DNA of 64,000 bases from Sphingobium arseniciresistens (GCA_029167225.1 JARFNK010000001.1:620001-684000); one strand, 5' to 3'; positions 41,194-51,400 are shown, numbered from the stretch's first letter. Program-made: numbers and translations. The notes: generated from the letters alone by a model not told the origin.

Positions 41194-42318
41194 ATGATCC
41201 GCGCCATCCTGCTCAGCCTCGCCCTTCTCCTCCCCCTGCCCGCGCTCGCGAAAACGCCGCACGCACCCCCCGCGCCAGCGAAGCGCCTCGTCATCGTCGA
41301 TGACGACCTGATCGGCCTCAACGGCGTGCCGCTGTTGCTGCTTCAGGCGCCCGGTGTGGAGGTGCTGGGCATCACCACCACCAGCGGATCGGTGTGGCGC
41401 GACACGGCGACCGCCTATGCGCTGCGCACGCTGGAGATCCTGAAGCGCACGGACGTTCCGGTCGTGCCCGGCGCGACATTTCCGCTGCTGAACAGCGCGG
41501 AGGCGACGAAGCGGTGGGAGGGGATGTACGGCCGCCTCGTCTTCAAGGGGCCGTGGACCGATTACTGGCCCGAGGGCACCATTCAGGATCATCCCGGCGC
41601 GACGAAGCCCGATGTCGTCCCCACCCTCCCCACCGGCAATCCGGTGACGAAACCCAGCAGCGAGATCGCCGCCGCCTTCCTCGTCCGCATGGTCCGCGCG
41701 CATCCGGGGCAGATCACGCTGTTCGCCACCGGCCCGATGACCAACATCGCCATCGCCCAGAGCCTTGACCCGAGCTTTGCCGCCAATGTGAAGGAGCTGA
41801 TCTACATGGGCGGCAGCCTGATGCCGCATCAGGTGCTGGCGGACGCGTCGGCCGAGCAGTTCGCGCGCGAATTCGTCAATTCCCCGCGCCGCGAATTCAA
41901 CATCCGCTGGGATCCCGAGGCCGCGCGGATCGCCGCCCACGCCCCCTTCCCGAAGATCACGATGATCCCCGTCGACCCCTCCACCGGCACGCAATGGACG
42001 CGCGCCTTCCTCGACAGCCTGAAGGACGCCCACACGCCGCTGACCGACATGATGGGCAAGGCGCTGGCACCAGGCTTTCCGATGTGGGACGAGGTCGCCG
42101 CGATGGTGTGGCTGGCGCCCGACATCGTGACGAAGGAAGACCGCCTCTGGATCGATTTCGAGACCAGCCAGACTGCCGCCTATGGCGACACCCTGTCCTG
42201 GACTGAGCAGTATCGCCCGCATCTGGGCGAACAGGCCCAGCGCATCATCCTGTCCGTCGACCGGGCGAAGATGGAGGCCGCGATGCGGGCGATCTACATG
42301 CGGCGCGCAGAGCGCTGA
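41194..42318 (+). CDS. Secreted nucleoside hydrolase-like protein with altered metal motif
   Basis: 374 aa with a signal peptide (1-19, cleavage at ALAKT). The fold markers are VEVLGITTTSGSVW, FATGPMTNIAIAQS and YMGGSLMP, all typical of inosine-uridine nucleoside hydrolases. The diagnostic DxDxGxDD calcium motif, however, reads VDDDLIGLNG near residues 34-43 and lacks the second Asp pair. It could have another N-glycosidic substrate or be inactive. Confidence 0.78.
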   Translation: MIRAILLSLALLLPLPALAKTPHAPPAPAKRLVIVDDDLIGLNGVPLLLLQAPGVEVLGITTTSGSVWRDTATAYALRTLEILKRTDVPVVPGATFPLLNSAEATKRWEGMYGRLVFKGPWTDYWPEGTIQDHPGATKPDVVPTLPTGNPVTKPSSEIAAAFLVRMVRAHPGQITLFATGPMTNIAIAQSLDPSFAANVKELIYMGGSLMPHQVLADASAEQFAREFVNSPRREFNIRWDPEAARIAAHAPFPKITMIPVDPSTGTQWTRAFLDSLKDAHTPLTDMMGKALAPGFPMWDEVAAMVWLAPDIVTKEDRLWIDFETSQTAAYGDTLSWTEQYRPHLGEQAQRIILSVDRAKMEAAMRAIYMRRAER

Positions 42319-42357
42319 GCCGGATTTGAGCGCAAACGGCGGGAGGCGCAGGGACGC

Positions 42358-43062
42358 ATGGATGCTATGCTGCCCGCCATGAACAGCAGCGATCTCGACC
42401 TTTCCAACCTCGACACCCATGGCGCCGCGCATGTCCCGGCGCTGCTCACGCCCGACCAATGCGCCGCGATGATCGCGCTGTGGGACGATCCCTCCGCCTT
42501 CCGCAAGGAAGTGGTGATGGAACGCCACGGCTATGGCCGGGGCAGCTACCGCTATTTCCGCTATCCGCTGCCAGCGCCCGTCGCGGCGCTGCGGGAGGCG
42601 CTTTACCCTCCGCTGGCGCAGGTCGCCAATCGCTGGGCCAAGGCGCTGGGCAGCGGCGACATCTATCCCGCGACCCACGCCGCCTTTCCCGATCGCTGCG
42701 CGCTGGCCGGGCAGGACAAGCCGACGCCGCTGCTGCTGCGCTATCATGCCGGGGACTGGAACGCGCTGCATCAGGATGTCTATGGGCCGACGATCTTTCC
42801 GCTGCAGGCCGCCATCTTGCTCTCGCGGCCGGAGGAGGATTTCACCGGCGGCACCTTCGTCCTGACCGAACAGCGCCCGCGCATGCAGTCCCGCCCGGAA
42901 ATCGTGCCGCTGCGGCAGGGCGACGCCGCGATCTTTCCCGTGCGCGAGCGGCCGGCGAAGGGCGCCAAGGGCTATCACCACGTGCAGATGCGCCACGGTG
43001 TCAGCCGGGTGGAGAGCGGCGAGCGCTTCGTGCTCGGGTTGATTTTCCACGACGCGCCCTGA
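42358..43062 (+). CDS. 2-oxoglutarate/Fe(II)-dependent oxygenase
   Basis: 234 aa (in-frame ATGs at 42367 and 42379 are alternative starts). The double-stranded beta-helix core carries the iron ligands HQD in NALHQDVYGP (near residue 140) and a distal His in MRHGVSRV. The 2OG-binding Arg lies in SGERFVLGLIFHDA. The pattern resembles bacterial prolyl-hydroxylase-like proteins. Substrate unknown. Confidence 0.85.
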   Translation: MDAMLPAMNSSDLDLSNLDTHGAAHVPALLTPDQCAAMIALWDDPSAFRKEVVMERHGYGRGSYRYFRYPLPAPVAALREALYPPLAQVANRWAKALGSGDIYPATHAAFPDRCALAGQDKPTPLLLRYHAGDWNALHQDVYGPTIFPLQAAILLSRPEEDFTGGTFVLTEQRPRMQSRPEIVPLRQGDAAIFPVRERPAKGAKGYHHVQMRHGVSRVESGERFVLGLIFHDAP

Positions 43063-43134
43063 TCGCCGTCCCGTGGCAGCATCTGGACCGATTAGCGGTT
43101 GAGCGCCGGGGGCGTGCCGGTCATACAGGGCGCC

Positions 43135-43692
43135 ATGCCCCTGACCATGCCATTTCGCGCCCTGCGGCCGATCTCCATCCTGACCCTGGCGCTGCTGTCC
43201 TCCTGCGTCGCGCCGCCGCCAGAGGCTCCGCGCCCCACGCCAGCACCCGCGCCGATGCCAGCCCCACCGCCAGCCCCGGAAGCCCCACCGCCGTCCGCCG
43301 ACTGGACACTCTGGCCACTCACACCGGGCAGTTGGGCCTATCGCCCGCAGGCAAGCGGCGGGGTCGCGGTCTTTTCGCCGCCGCAGGGCGCACCGCTTGC
43401 CACCATCCGCTGTGAACTGTCGACCAGGCGAGTCATGATCTCGCGCGGCGGGGTGCCTTCGCACAGCGCCGCGACGATGATCATCCGCACCAGCTTTGGT
43501 TCGGCGCAATGGCCCGCCACGATGCAGGCCGCCCCCGTGCCGCAGGTGCTGGCGACGCGCGGCGCGAACGACCAGACGCTCGACCAGATCGCCTACAGCC
43601 GCGGACGCTTCAGCATCGACGTGCCGGGCATGGCGACGCTGATCCTGCCGACATGGGCCGAAATTACGCGGGTGATCGAGGATTGCCGGTAA
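43135..43692 (+). CDS. Proline-rich lipoprotein, unknown function
   Basis: 185 aa from ATG 43135 behind CAGGG. Signal with lipobox LLSSC, then a Pro/Ala-rich spacer (residues about 24-52) and a compact domain (WAYRPQASGGVAVFSPPQG, SRGRFSIDVPGMATLILPTW). The spacer suggests tethering across the periplasm. No family is recognised. Confidence 0.75.
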   Translation: MPLTMPFRALRPISILTLALLSSCVAPPPEAPRPTPAPAPMPAPPPAPEAPPPSADWTLWPLTPGSWAYRPQASGGVAVFSPPQGAPLATIRCELSTRRVMISRGGVPSHSAATMIIRTSFGSAQWPATMQAAPVPQVLATRGANDQTLDQIAYSRGRFSIDVPGMATLILPTWAEITRVIEDCR

Positions 43693-43886
43693 TGATGGAA
43701 TGCAGCGCGGGAAAGGTCGTTACGCTTCAGGTTCCAGCGCGGACGCAGAATTATGATTCGAAAAAAGAAAATTACAAGCCTTGATCGGCGAATCAGATTA
43801 GCACACATTCCGGACGTGGCCGGATGAAGGGCACATCCGAAATCCAGGCCACGCCGGTTTTCAACAACGCGAAAGGAGGTGATCCG

Positions 43887-43943
43887 ATGTCTCATGGTTC
43901 AGCAATGGGGTCGGTCAAGTCCATTCGGGGAACGCGCCGCTGA
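43887..43943 (+). CDS. Possible 18-aa leader peptide with an extreme Shine-Dalgarno
   Basis: Frame MSHGSAMGSVKSIRGTRR. The upstream AAAGGAGGTGATCC (43872-43885) matches the complement of the usual 16S rRNA 3' end over 14 bases, far beyond an ordinary ribosome binding site. Three of the last five codons are Arg, and a terminator-like hairpin begins two bases after the stop. This is attenuator-like architecture, but no gene follows closely. Coding status is uncertain. Confidence 0.4.
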   Translation: MSHGSAMGSVKSIRGTRR

Positions 43944-43944
43944 G

Positions 43945-43966
43945 CGACGCCCTGGCGTCGATTTTC
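43945..43966 (+). terminator. Short hairpin after the 18-aa ORF
   Basis: CGACGC-CCTG-GCGTCG is a 6-bp stem with a 4-nt loop, followed by ATTTTCC. It is consistent with a weak intrinsic terminator or attenuator. Confidence 0.5.
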
Positions 43967-44347
43967 CAGGCAGATCAAGGATGCGGGCGCTTTTGCGGCC
44001 TCACCGCGCATCTTTCGGGAAAATAGCGCGATCAACGTTCTCCCTGGGCGGCACTTCCGGCCGCTGACCATGCACATGATGGGCCGTCGGGGTTCAACGC
44101 CCGGCGGCCCCTCTCATTGCATGTTGTTGCCACTCTCCACATTAGCCGGTCGCTTTTTGCCAATCCGGCAAAGCCAACGCCCTTGTTTTGGCACGCCGAC
44201 ACCGTACGCCGCCGTCCGGCCCGACCCGTGCGAACAGGCCCATGAAGCCCTTCCCCAGATCGAGATCGGCTTAGGCGGCGTGACCACATCATGCCGCACT
44301 GATGGCATGCAGATTGGCTTTTGCCGGCATGTGCTCTGGATCAGTCG

Positions 44348-44632
44348 TCACCGGACATCCCTTCGAAGACTGAAGCGCATGTCCCGCGCGGAAGGCGCGT
44401 CCCTCCACATCGCGGGGCAGCGCGTTGCCGCCGCTCTGCGACGCATCGCCGCGCGCTGACGGCTCACCGGCCGGGTGTTGAACAGATTGCGGACGTTGAT
44501 GACAGCGGTGATCGCGGCCAGGCCGCCGAACTTCACATCATTGGAAAAGCGAGCTCGGCATGGGCGCGCCTGCACCTGGCGAACGTCAGGATTCTTCCTG
44601 CATGCGTGGGAAGCGCCATCCCCAGCTCGCAT
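44348..44632 (-). pseudogene. Remnant of a TonB-dependent receptor
   Basis: The minus-strand frame begins at an ATG with AGGAGG eight bases upstream but lacks a signal peptide. It then contains the receptor C-terminal signature INVRNLFNTRPVSRQR (about 44466-44513). After a frame change, the +2 frame gives GNALPRDVEGRAFRAG and the first frame resumes with RFSLRRDV. Only the end of the beta-barrel survives, probably after an internal deletion. The rest of 43693-44963 contains no other supported gene. Confidence 0.6.
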
Positions 44633-44963
44633 GGTGGCGCCCTCCTATCGTTTTCAAATGCGAACTTTCCATTGTTATTGCGAACATATGTATTGCTATG
44701 CTTCAGTCGATTGCCATGATGCTGACGGCATGAATACGGTCATGTCGAAGAACTGCGCGCCCAAAGAATGTCAGAAGCACGATCTTGGGGAGAAGAGGGC
44801 GAGGAAGACGGCGCGTGCAGCGCTCGACATGGGATTGTCATGGCAGCGCCGCGGCTGACGTGACATCGACCATTCTGTCCGGGCGCAAAATTCCGGTTCA
44901 GGCACAGACGTTCTGTCAGTCCAGATGCGTGACCCAATGATATAAGAAATATGGAGAGTGAAG

Positions 44964-46559
44964 ATGCCTCTGTCAGCCAGGTCAAAAAAACGCCGCATCG
45001 CTTCGGCGGCCTTGTATCTTATGTCAGTAACGGCCGGGATCGGCTCAGCCCACGGTGCGGACGACATTGTCGCACCGACGCTGCAAGGCAAGGTCAGGGG
45101 CGGTAGCGCTGATGGCGTGGAATATTTCATGGGCATCCCCTACGCTGCGCCTCCGGTGGGCGACTTGCGCTGGCGTGAGCCCCAGATGCCAGCCAGTTGG
45201 GTGGATGTGCGTGATGCGACCAAGCCAGGCGCAATTTGCCCGCAGGTGGTCCGGCCGGGATCAACCGAACCAGCGCCTTCGGAGGATTGCCTGTTCATCA
45301 ACATATGGCGGCCAGCGGGCGCCAAGGCCGGGGCAAAACTTCCGGTCATGCTGTGGTATCACGGCGGCGGCATGGTGTTCGGATCGGGCAGCAGCACGGA
45401 CGGACGCTACTTCGCGCAGAAGGGCGTCATCCTCGTCACGCTCAATTATCGCCTGGGGCACCTCGGCACCTTCGCGCATCCCGCGCTGACCGCCGAAAGC
45501 CCCAACGGCTTGACCGGCAACTACACCTTGATGGACTCGGTTGCTGCCCTCAAATGGGTGCGGTCCAACATCGCCGGGTTCGGTGGTGATCCGCAAAACG
45601 TCACGATCTTCGGCTTCAGCGCAGGCGCGCAGATCGTCAACACGCTGATGGTCACGCCCAGCGCGCGCGGGCTGTTTGCCAAGGCCATCACGCAGTCGGG
45701 ACTGGGACGGAACTATGGACATCAGGGACAGAACAGGATTTTGCCGATCCGCGGTCCTGCGACCGAGACCGGAGAAAAAGCGGGGCTTGCCGTTGCCGCC
45801 AGTCTTGGTGTGCAGGGTACCGGGCCGGACGCCCTGAAAGCCCTGCGCGCTATTCCGCCAGAGCAGTTCAAGCTCGCGCCGACTTCGCTTCCCGGTTCGA
45901 TGATCGACGGCGTGCTGCTGCCGGAGCCGGTCGCGACGGCCTATCGCAACGGCCATGAGGCGCCGGTGCCACAGATCATCGGCCGGACCATCTGCGAACG
46001 GTGCGGCGTCGAAAGCATCATCAAGAATCCAGAAGCGACCTTTGTGCGCGCGAAGGCACTGCGCGACCGCGTCGTTGCGCTATATGGCAGCGAAAGCCCC
46101 AATACCGCGGTCGAATTTGCCAGCGACCTCGATCATGTCGAACCGGCCCGCTACCTCAGCCGTTTCCACGCGCACAATGGGCGGGCGACCTGGAACTATG
46201 TCTTCAACTATACCACGCCGTCCAAGCGGGGAGAGCAGAGCGGTCCGGCGCATGGGGACGATATCCCTTATATCTTCGGTACGCTGCGCAGTCCCGCCGG
46301 CCGGCGGTTCGATCCTACTGCTGCCGACATCGAGATGTCCGATGCCATGCTCACTTACTGGACGAATTTTGCCAAGACATCCAATCCCGGCACCGCTCAT
46401 GGCCTGCGCTGGACACCATTTGGGGGACCGCAGCAGGAAACCGTCATGGTGTTCACGAACGAAGGCCCGAAGCTCGACAGCAACTTCAAGAAAGAGCGGC
46501 TTGATTTGGCAGAGCAGGTAAACGACGCCATCCAGAGCCAGTCCTATGTTGCGCAATAG
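44964..46559 (+). CDS. Secreted type-B carboxylesterase
   Basis: Alpha/beta-hydrolase of the carboxylesterase type B family (relatives include the fumonisin esterase FumD of sphingomonads). ATG 44964 has GGAGAG eight bases upstream; 531 aa with a signal peptide to about residue 30. Oxyanion loop WYHGGGM, nucleophile S219 in FGFSAGAQ (Phe replaces the usual Glu), and catalytic His H430 in AHGDDIPYIF. It is convergent with the amidohydrolase gene and close to a TonB receptor, so it probably attacks an imported ester. Confidence 0.9.
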   Translation: MPLSARSKKRRIASAALYLMSVTAGIGSAHGADDIVAPTLQGKVRGGSADGVEYFMGIPYAAPPVGDLRWREPQMPASWVDVRDATKPGAICPQVVRPGSTEPAPSEDCLFINIWRPAGAKAGAKLPVMLWYHGGGMVFGSGSSTDGRYFAQKGVILVTLNYRLGHLGTFAHPALTAESPNGLTGNYTLMDSVAALKWVRSNIAGFGGDPQNVTIFGFSAGAQIVNTLMVTPSARGLFAKAITQSGLGRNYGHQGQNRILPIRGPATETGEKAGLAVAASLGVQGTGPDALKALRAIPPEQFKLAPTSLPGSMIDGVLLPEPVATAYRNGHEAPVPQIIGRTICERCGVESIIKNPEATFVRAKALRDRVVALYGSESPNTAVEFASDLDHVEPARYLSRFHAHNGRATWNYVFNYTTPSKRGEQSGPAHGDDIPYIFGTLRSPAGRRFDPTAADIEMSDAMLTYWTNFAKTSNPGTAHGLRWTPFGGPQQETVMVFTNEGPKLDSNFKKERLDLAEQVNDAIQSQSYVAQ

Positions 46560-46629
46560 ATCGTCTGGAACCGGCGGTTGAGTAACAGACAGAGCCCCGG
46601 CCAACGGCTTGGAATCTAACTGGTCCGAC

Positions 46630-46665
46630 CCTCCCGGCGGGGCACGCAGGCTTACCGCCGGGAGG
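46630..46665. terminator. Hairpin between convergent esterase and amidohydrolase genes
   Basis: CCTCCCGGCGG and CCGCCGGGAGG form a perfect 11-bp stem with a 14-nt loop, lying between two stop codons. There is no long U-run on either side, but its position suits a bidirectional terminator. Confidence 0.6.
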
Positions 46666-46679
46666 ATCGCTCTGCAGGG

Positions 46680-48464
46680 TCAGTAGAAGCGCACGTTGTC
46701 GATCTCCATCCAGATGCGGCTTCCGCTGGCCCCCGTCCCATTGATTTCCACCTGGACAAGCCCGTCGGTGTTCCAGGCCGGGCTTTTCATGCGCGCCGTG
46801 ATCACCGGCGCCAGGGACGAGAAAGGAACTTCGACGGCTTGCCACGCGTCGCTGGCCTGTAGCGGAGCCGACCAACTGCCATCCAGCCCGTTCATGACCA
46901 TCGCAAAACGGCCTGCCCCACGGATTTCGAACCGCACGCCCTTGTAGCGGCCCAGGTCCGCTGGCCGGACCGAGCCGCGGGTCAGGGGGATAGCCGCGCT
47001 GACGAATGGATCGGGCTTGTTGGCCAGCCGTGCGGACAGGCGCAACGCATGCCCATTCTCGCGCGGAACGATCTGCGTGATCTCGACCGAACGATCCGGC
47101 CCGCCATCGGGCGTCTCAAGCCGCAATGTATCCAGTGCGGAGCGGCCATCCGGCCGCTCGAAATCATCGATCAGCGGCCCGACCGTCGTCGATGGCAACC
47201 TGTCCGCCCGATTGGCGGCGGGCAAGGCCGGCGCATCGCGGCCACTCACCAGGCGACCGTCGATATAGACCTGCGAGAGCTTGTAGACGTCGGAAATGGT
47301 CTCCCACGGCTTGCCATCGATCAATATGATGTCTGCCCGCTTGCCCACCGCAATCGTGCCGCGATCCTGATCGATCCGCATCAGCTTTGCGCTCACAGAC
47401 GTTCCCGCGACCAGCGCTTCGCTCGGGGTCAGTCCGGCCTGGACCAGTAGCTCCATTTCGCGCAGGGAGGATTTCCCATGCGGCGTGCCCGGCATGCCCG
47501 CGTCCGTGCCCAGTGCGATGGGGATGCCGGCATCATGCAGGGCCTTCACGTTGAAAAGGGCGTTCTGGAATTTCGCCATGGCCTGGGCCGTGCGCAGATC
47601 GGCCGGATCGCGCGGTGGCGTGCCCGGCTTGTTGGGCTCATAGACGGCCAATGTGGGGGCCATGGCCATTCCGCTTTGCTTGATTTCCAAGACTTCCTCC
47701 GGCGTGATCCGGCGGTCCTGCATCCCGTGCGCCAGCGAATCCACGCCCGCGCGCGCCGCCTCCAGCCCACGTTCAACGGTGACGGTATGGGTGAGTACCG
47801 GCCAGTTTTGACCGTGCGCGGCCTCGACGGCCGCCTTTACCGTGTCCTCGTTCATGCTGGTGTTGTTGGGCATCATCCCATAGCGCCAGCCATCGGTGAA
47901 AATCTTGATGAGGTCAGGTTTGTAGGGGACCAGCGATCCGATGGCCGCTCGGGCCGAGTCCGGCGTATTGACCCAGATAGTGGTCATCTGGTCGGCCCAG
48001 TCCGCGCCATGGCCGCCCGGCGTGCTGAGCCGCGCGGCAAACAGCACATGCGGGCTCGCAAGACTGGCAATCCATTCCCGCCTCGGCGCAAAGGATTCGG
48101 GTTGCTGGTTGAAATCGTTAACGGTCGTGATTCCCCACTGGATGTAGGCCGTCGCGATCTGTGGCGTCCTTTCGGGTATGCCGCCGGGGGTCCAGTGGCT
48201 ATGGACATCGAAAAAGCCGGGCAGCAAGGCCTTCCCCCTTGCCTGGACGCGCCGTGCGCCCGCCGGAACCCGGATGTCCGGGCCCACTGCGGCGATGCGC
48301 CCGTTCGTCACCAGCACATCGCCCTGATAGGGCTTTGCACCGGATCCATCGAATATGGTGGCACCGATGATGGCAATGCTCTGGCTGGGCTGTCCGTTGG
48401 CTGGCACAGCCAGGAGCAAGGTCGTGGCGAGCAGCATCCTGATCGTCAAACGCGGCATGATCAT
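46680..48464 (-). CDS. Secreted amidohydrolase with C-terminal CIA30-like domain
   Basis: 594 aa with a signal peptide (1-24). Residues 28-410 are a metal-dependent amidohydrolase: VHSH with H88/H90, a bridging-lysine candidate K187 in LIKIF, H226 in LTHTV, H246 in AHGM and D321 in GTDAGMPG. All metal ligands are in place. Residues about 431-594 form a beta-sandwich starting IDDFERPDGRSALD, like the CIA30/carbohydrate-binding fold. The stop of the TonB receptor gene is 22 bp upstream, so both are probably cotranscribed. The bond cleaved may be an amide, carbamate or lactone. Confidence 0.87.
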   Translation of the reverse strand: MIMPRLTIRMLLATTLLLAVPANGQPSQSIAIIGATIFDGSGAKPYQGDVLVTNGRIAAVGPDIRVPAGARRVQARGKALLPGFFDVHSHWTPGGIPERTPQIATAYIQWGITTVNDFNQQPESFAPRREWIASLASPHVLFAARLSTPGGHGADWADQMTTIWVNTPDSARAAIGSLVPYKPDLIKIFTDGWRYGMMPNNTSMNEDTVKAAVEAAHGQNWPVLTHTVTVERGLEAARAGVDSLAHGMQDRRITPEEVLEIKQSGMAMAPTLAVYEPNKPGTPPRDPADLRTAQAMAKFQNALFNVKALHDAGIPIALGTDAGMPGTPHGKSSLREMELLVQAGLTPSEALVAGTSVSAKLMRIDQDRGTIAVGKRADIILIDGKPWETISDVYKLSQVYIDGRLVSGRDAPALPAANRADRLPSTTVGPLIDDFERPDGRSALDTLRLETPDGGPDRSVEITQIVPRENGHALRLSARLANKPDPFVSAAIPLTRGSVRPADLGRYKGVRFEIRGAGRFAMVMNGLDGSWSAPLQASDAWQAVEVPFSSLAPVITARMKSPAWNTDGLVQVEINGTGASGSRIWMEIDNVRFY

Positions 48465-48486
48465 GTTCCTGTGACTGGGCCGCGCG

Positions 48487-51400
48487 TCAGAAGCTGACAC
48501 GGGCGTTGATGTACCAATAGCGGGCGTAGGGATTGTAGACCGACGCCAGATAGCCGGCCGCCGACAGTGGCGGCTTTTCGTTCGTCAGGTTGCGAGCGCC
48601 GACGCGCAGCCGCATCGCGCCCGCCGTCGCATTCTTTATTTCGACCTGGGCATAAAGGTTGAAGGTCAGCGTATCATCGACGGTCCATGCATTGCCCGCA
48701 CCGTCAAGCAGCGTGTCGTCCAGCACCGATCCGGTATATTGGGTATATCCCCCGATCTGCACTGGCCCGGATGTCCAGGTGAGGGTGCCGCTCGCCTTCC
48801 ATCTGGGTTTTCCGCCCAGCCTGACGAGATCGCCCCCGCCCGTGATCGTCGTGCCGCGATTGATCGTGCCCGCCGCGCGCGCTGCCAGAAGTTCGGCAAT
48901 GCCGGCCGAGGGCGATCGATAGAATTTGTCGAGATAGGCCAAGTTCAGCGCCAGGTTGAAGTCCCCGATCCGCGTCCCCCGCAGGGTGTAGTTCAGGCCG
49001 AAATCCCATCCGGCCACTTTTTGCGGCAAGAGGTTCACATATTGATCCAGCGTGTAGAGGACCTGGCCCACTGGCGCGATGCCGGTATTGTTGAACGCGG
49101 CAATATCGTCGCTGGTCGGCGCAGCGCGGATGACGTTGGGATTGGAGCCCCCTTGCAGGCGCATCATATAATCCAGGATCAGCGCATTGCCTTCGCCGAA
49201 AAGGCCCACAACGCCTTTCTGCTTGATGTTCCAATAGTCCGCGGTCAGCGTCAACCGACCGAAGCGAGCGGGAATGAAGCGCGGCTCCAGCACGATGCCA
49301 CCACCAAAGGCACGCGACGTTTCCGGCTTCAGGTCTGGATTGCCCGAACGCTGCACGCTGACGGTTGTCGCCTGCGAACAGCCTGCAAAGCTGCTGATCC
49401 GTCCGGCGCGCAGGTCCGCCTCGCATCGCACCCAGTCGGTGCGGCTGTTTGCCCGCGTCACGACTGTCGTGTTGATCTGCTCGAGATTGGGTGCCTTGAA
49501 ATTCTCGGCATAGCTGCCGCGCAGTCGGATGCCGTCGACGACGTCCCATGCAGCGGCGAACTTTGGTTTGGCGACCGATCCGACGTCGCTATAATGTTCG
49601 AAGCGTCCTGCGATCTGCATCTCCAGCTTATGTACCAGAGGGATATTCATGTCCTGCGAGATGACCGGCACGGCCAGTTCGGCCCAACTCGAAAAGACCG
49701 TGCGCTTGCCATAGACGTCGGGGGACGGGCTCGTTCCCATCAGGTCGCTGGGATAGAAAGCGCCCGTAACACTGTCGGTAAAGCCAATCGTCCCGTCGAC
49801 ACGCGGATCGCGGTCATCCAACTGGGTCTCGCGCCGGATTTCTGCGCCCAGCGCCATGCCCAGATCGCCACCGGGCAGAGCGATAAGGTCGGCCCGCGAT
49901 CCCTTGATATCGGCCAGCGCCAGGGTCGACTTGCTGGCGCGCGTCGTCTTGATCCTCATCGTTTGAATGGCAACAGGGCTGCTGCCAACCGTATCGAGCC
50001 CACTGGTGTCCGTCAGGGATGAGCCATTGAACGGATTATAGGCGTCTGGCGTGGACAGGGCGAGCGCCTGTTGCAGGCCAGTGACGCTGATGCCGTCAGA
50101 CCTGTCGGTGACCTTCGCCTCGGAATACAGCGCGGCGCTTTCCCAGTCGAAACCGCCCAGCTTGAAGCGGATGCCGCCCAGCAGCCGGAACTGGCTGTTC
50201 TTGTCGACCACCACGTTGCGGCCGGTATCCGCAAAGGCCATCGTACGGATGATCACGGGCAATCCCGATGCAGGCACGTTGGTCAGGCCTGCGAGCCGGT
50301 TGGGATTGGGGGCGCCGTTGAGCAGGGTCGGGCCGAAGGGGTTCCAGTAATTGCTTGCCGGAACGGTGATGGGCACGGATGACAAGGTGCCGCTTGCCGA
50401 TTGCACGCCCACCGTCCTTGCCAGATACAAGCCCGCCTCGCCGAACAGCTCGACGTCGGGCGTCAGTTCATAATGCGCCGTCGCAAAGATATTGCCCCGC
50501 TTGACCCCGGGCATGACCGTGCTGTTCGTGGCGCGGGGCGTATCATAACGCAGTTCCCGGTCCGCCCCGGCAGTGGCGATCGCGCCGTCATCGATGCATA
50601 GCCCGTTGCCGATGCCGGCCTGGCATCCGGCAAAGTTTTGCGGCTGGACATGGAAATATCCCGCAGCGCTGGTCAGCGCCGTGCCGTTCTGCTGGATGGC
50701 TCGACTGACCCCTGCCGCCTGGAAATAGCCCCATGCCGTTGTCGTCGACCGGCCATCGAGCGATCCGGCACTGGCGAAATCGGTGCCGGCAAACAACGGG
50801 CGCCGATCGGCTGAGGCGGTATACGCCTGATCCCCCGCCAAAAGAGAGTTGCGCTCTGTGTAATCGCCAAAGATGGTGATGTTGCCGCGCCCACTTGCGA
50901 AGCCGGTTCCAATCAGGCCGTTGACGTTGAATTCACGCATATGCGTGCCTTCGGCCAAGCCATATTGGGTCTCCAGGCTCGCCCCTTCATAGTCGTCCTG
51001 CAAGACGGTGTTGACCACCCCGGCCACGGCATCCGACCCATAGATCGCACCCGCGCCATCGCGCAGCACTTCAAGCCGCTTCACGCCCGACACGGGGATG
51101 GCATTGGTGTTGTAGGTCAGGACAGGCACCAGATTGTCGTCAGCGGTACTGGCAGGATGGGTGACGACGCGGCGACCGTTCAGAAGCACGAGCGTATTGC
51201 CCACCCCCAGGTTACGCAGGTTGACCGAGCCGACATCGCCGCGCGGGGAGTTGGAACTGTTGGGAATATAGGCGCTGTTGAACGTCACATCGCCCATTTG
51301 CGGGATCGATCGGAACAGTTCGTCGCCCGAAACGGCCGCAGTCGCTGCAATCTCTTCTTCGCCGACGACGGTTACGGGCAGTGCCGCCGTGGTCTTCGCG

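Noticed and set aside
43872-43885. AAAGGAGGTGATCC as a fragment of an antisense 16S rRNA gene
   Set aside because: The similarity to the rRNA 3' end stops abruptly after these bases; the sequence on both sides does not match rRNA.
44070-44459. 129-codon plus-strand frame between the tiny ORF and the receptor remnant
   Set aside because: No ribosome binding site, and it runs opposite the receptor signature; no recognisable motif.
44708-44857. 43-codon frame starting MNTVMSKNCAPKECQ upstream of the esterase
   Set aside because: No ribosome binding site, and no conserved pattern visible.
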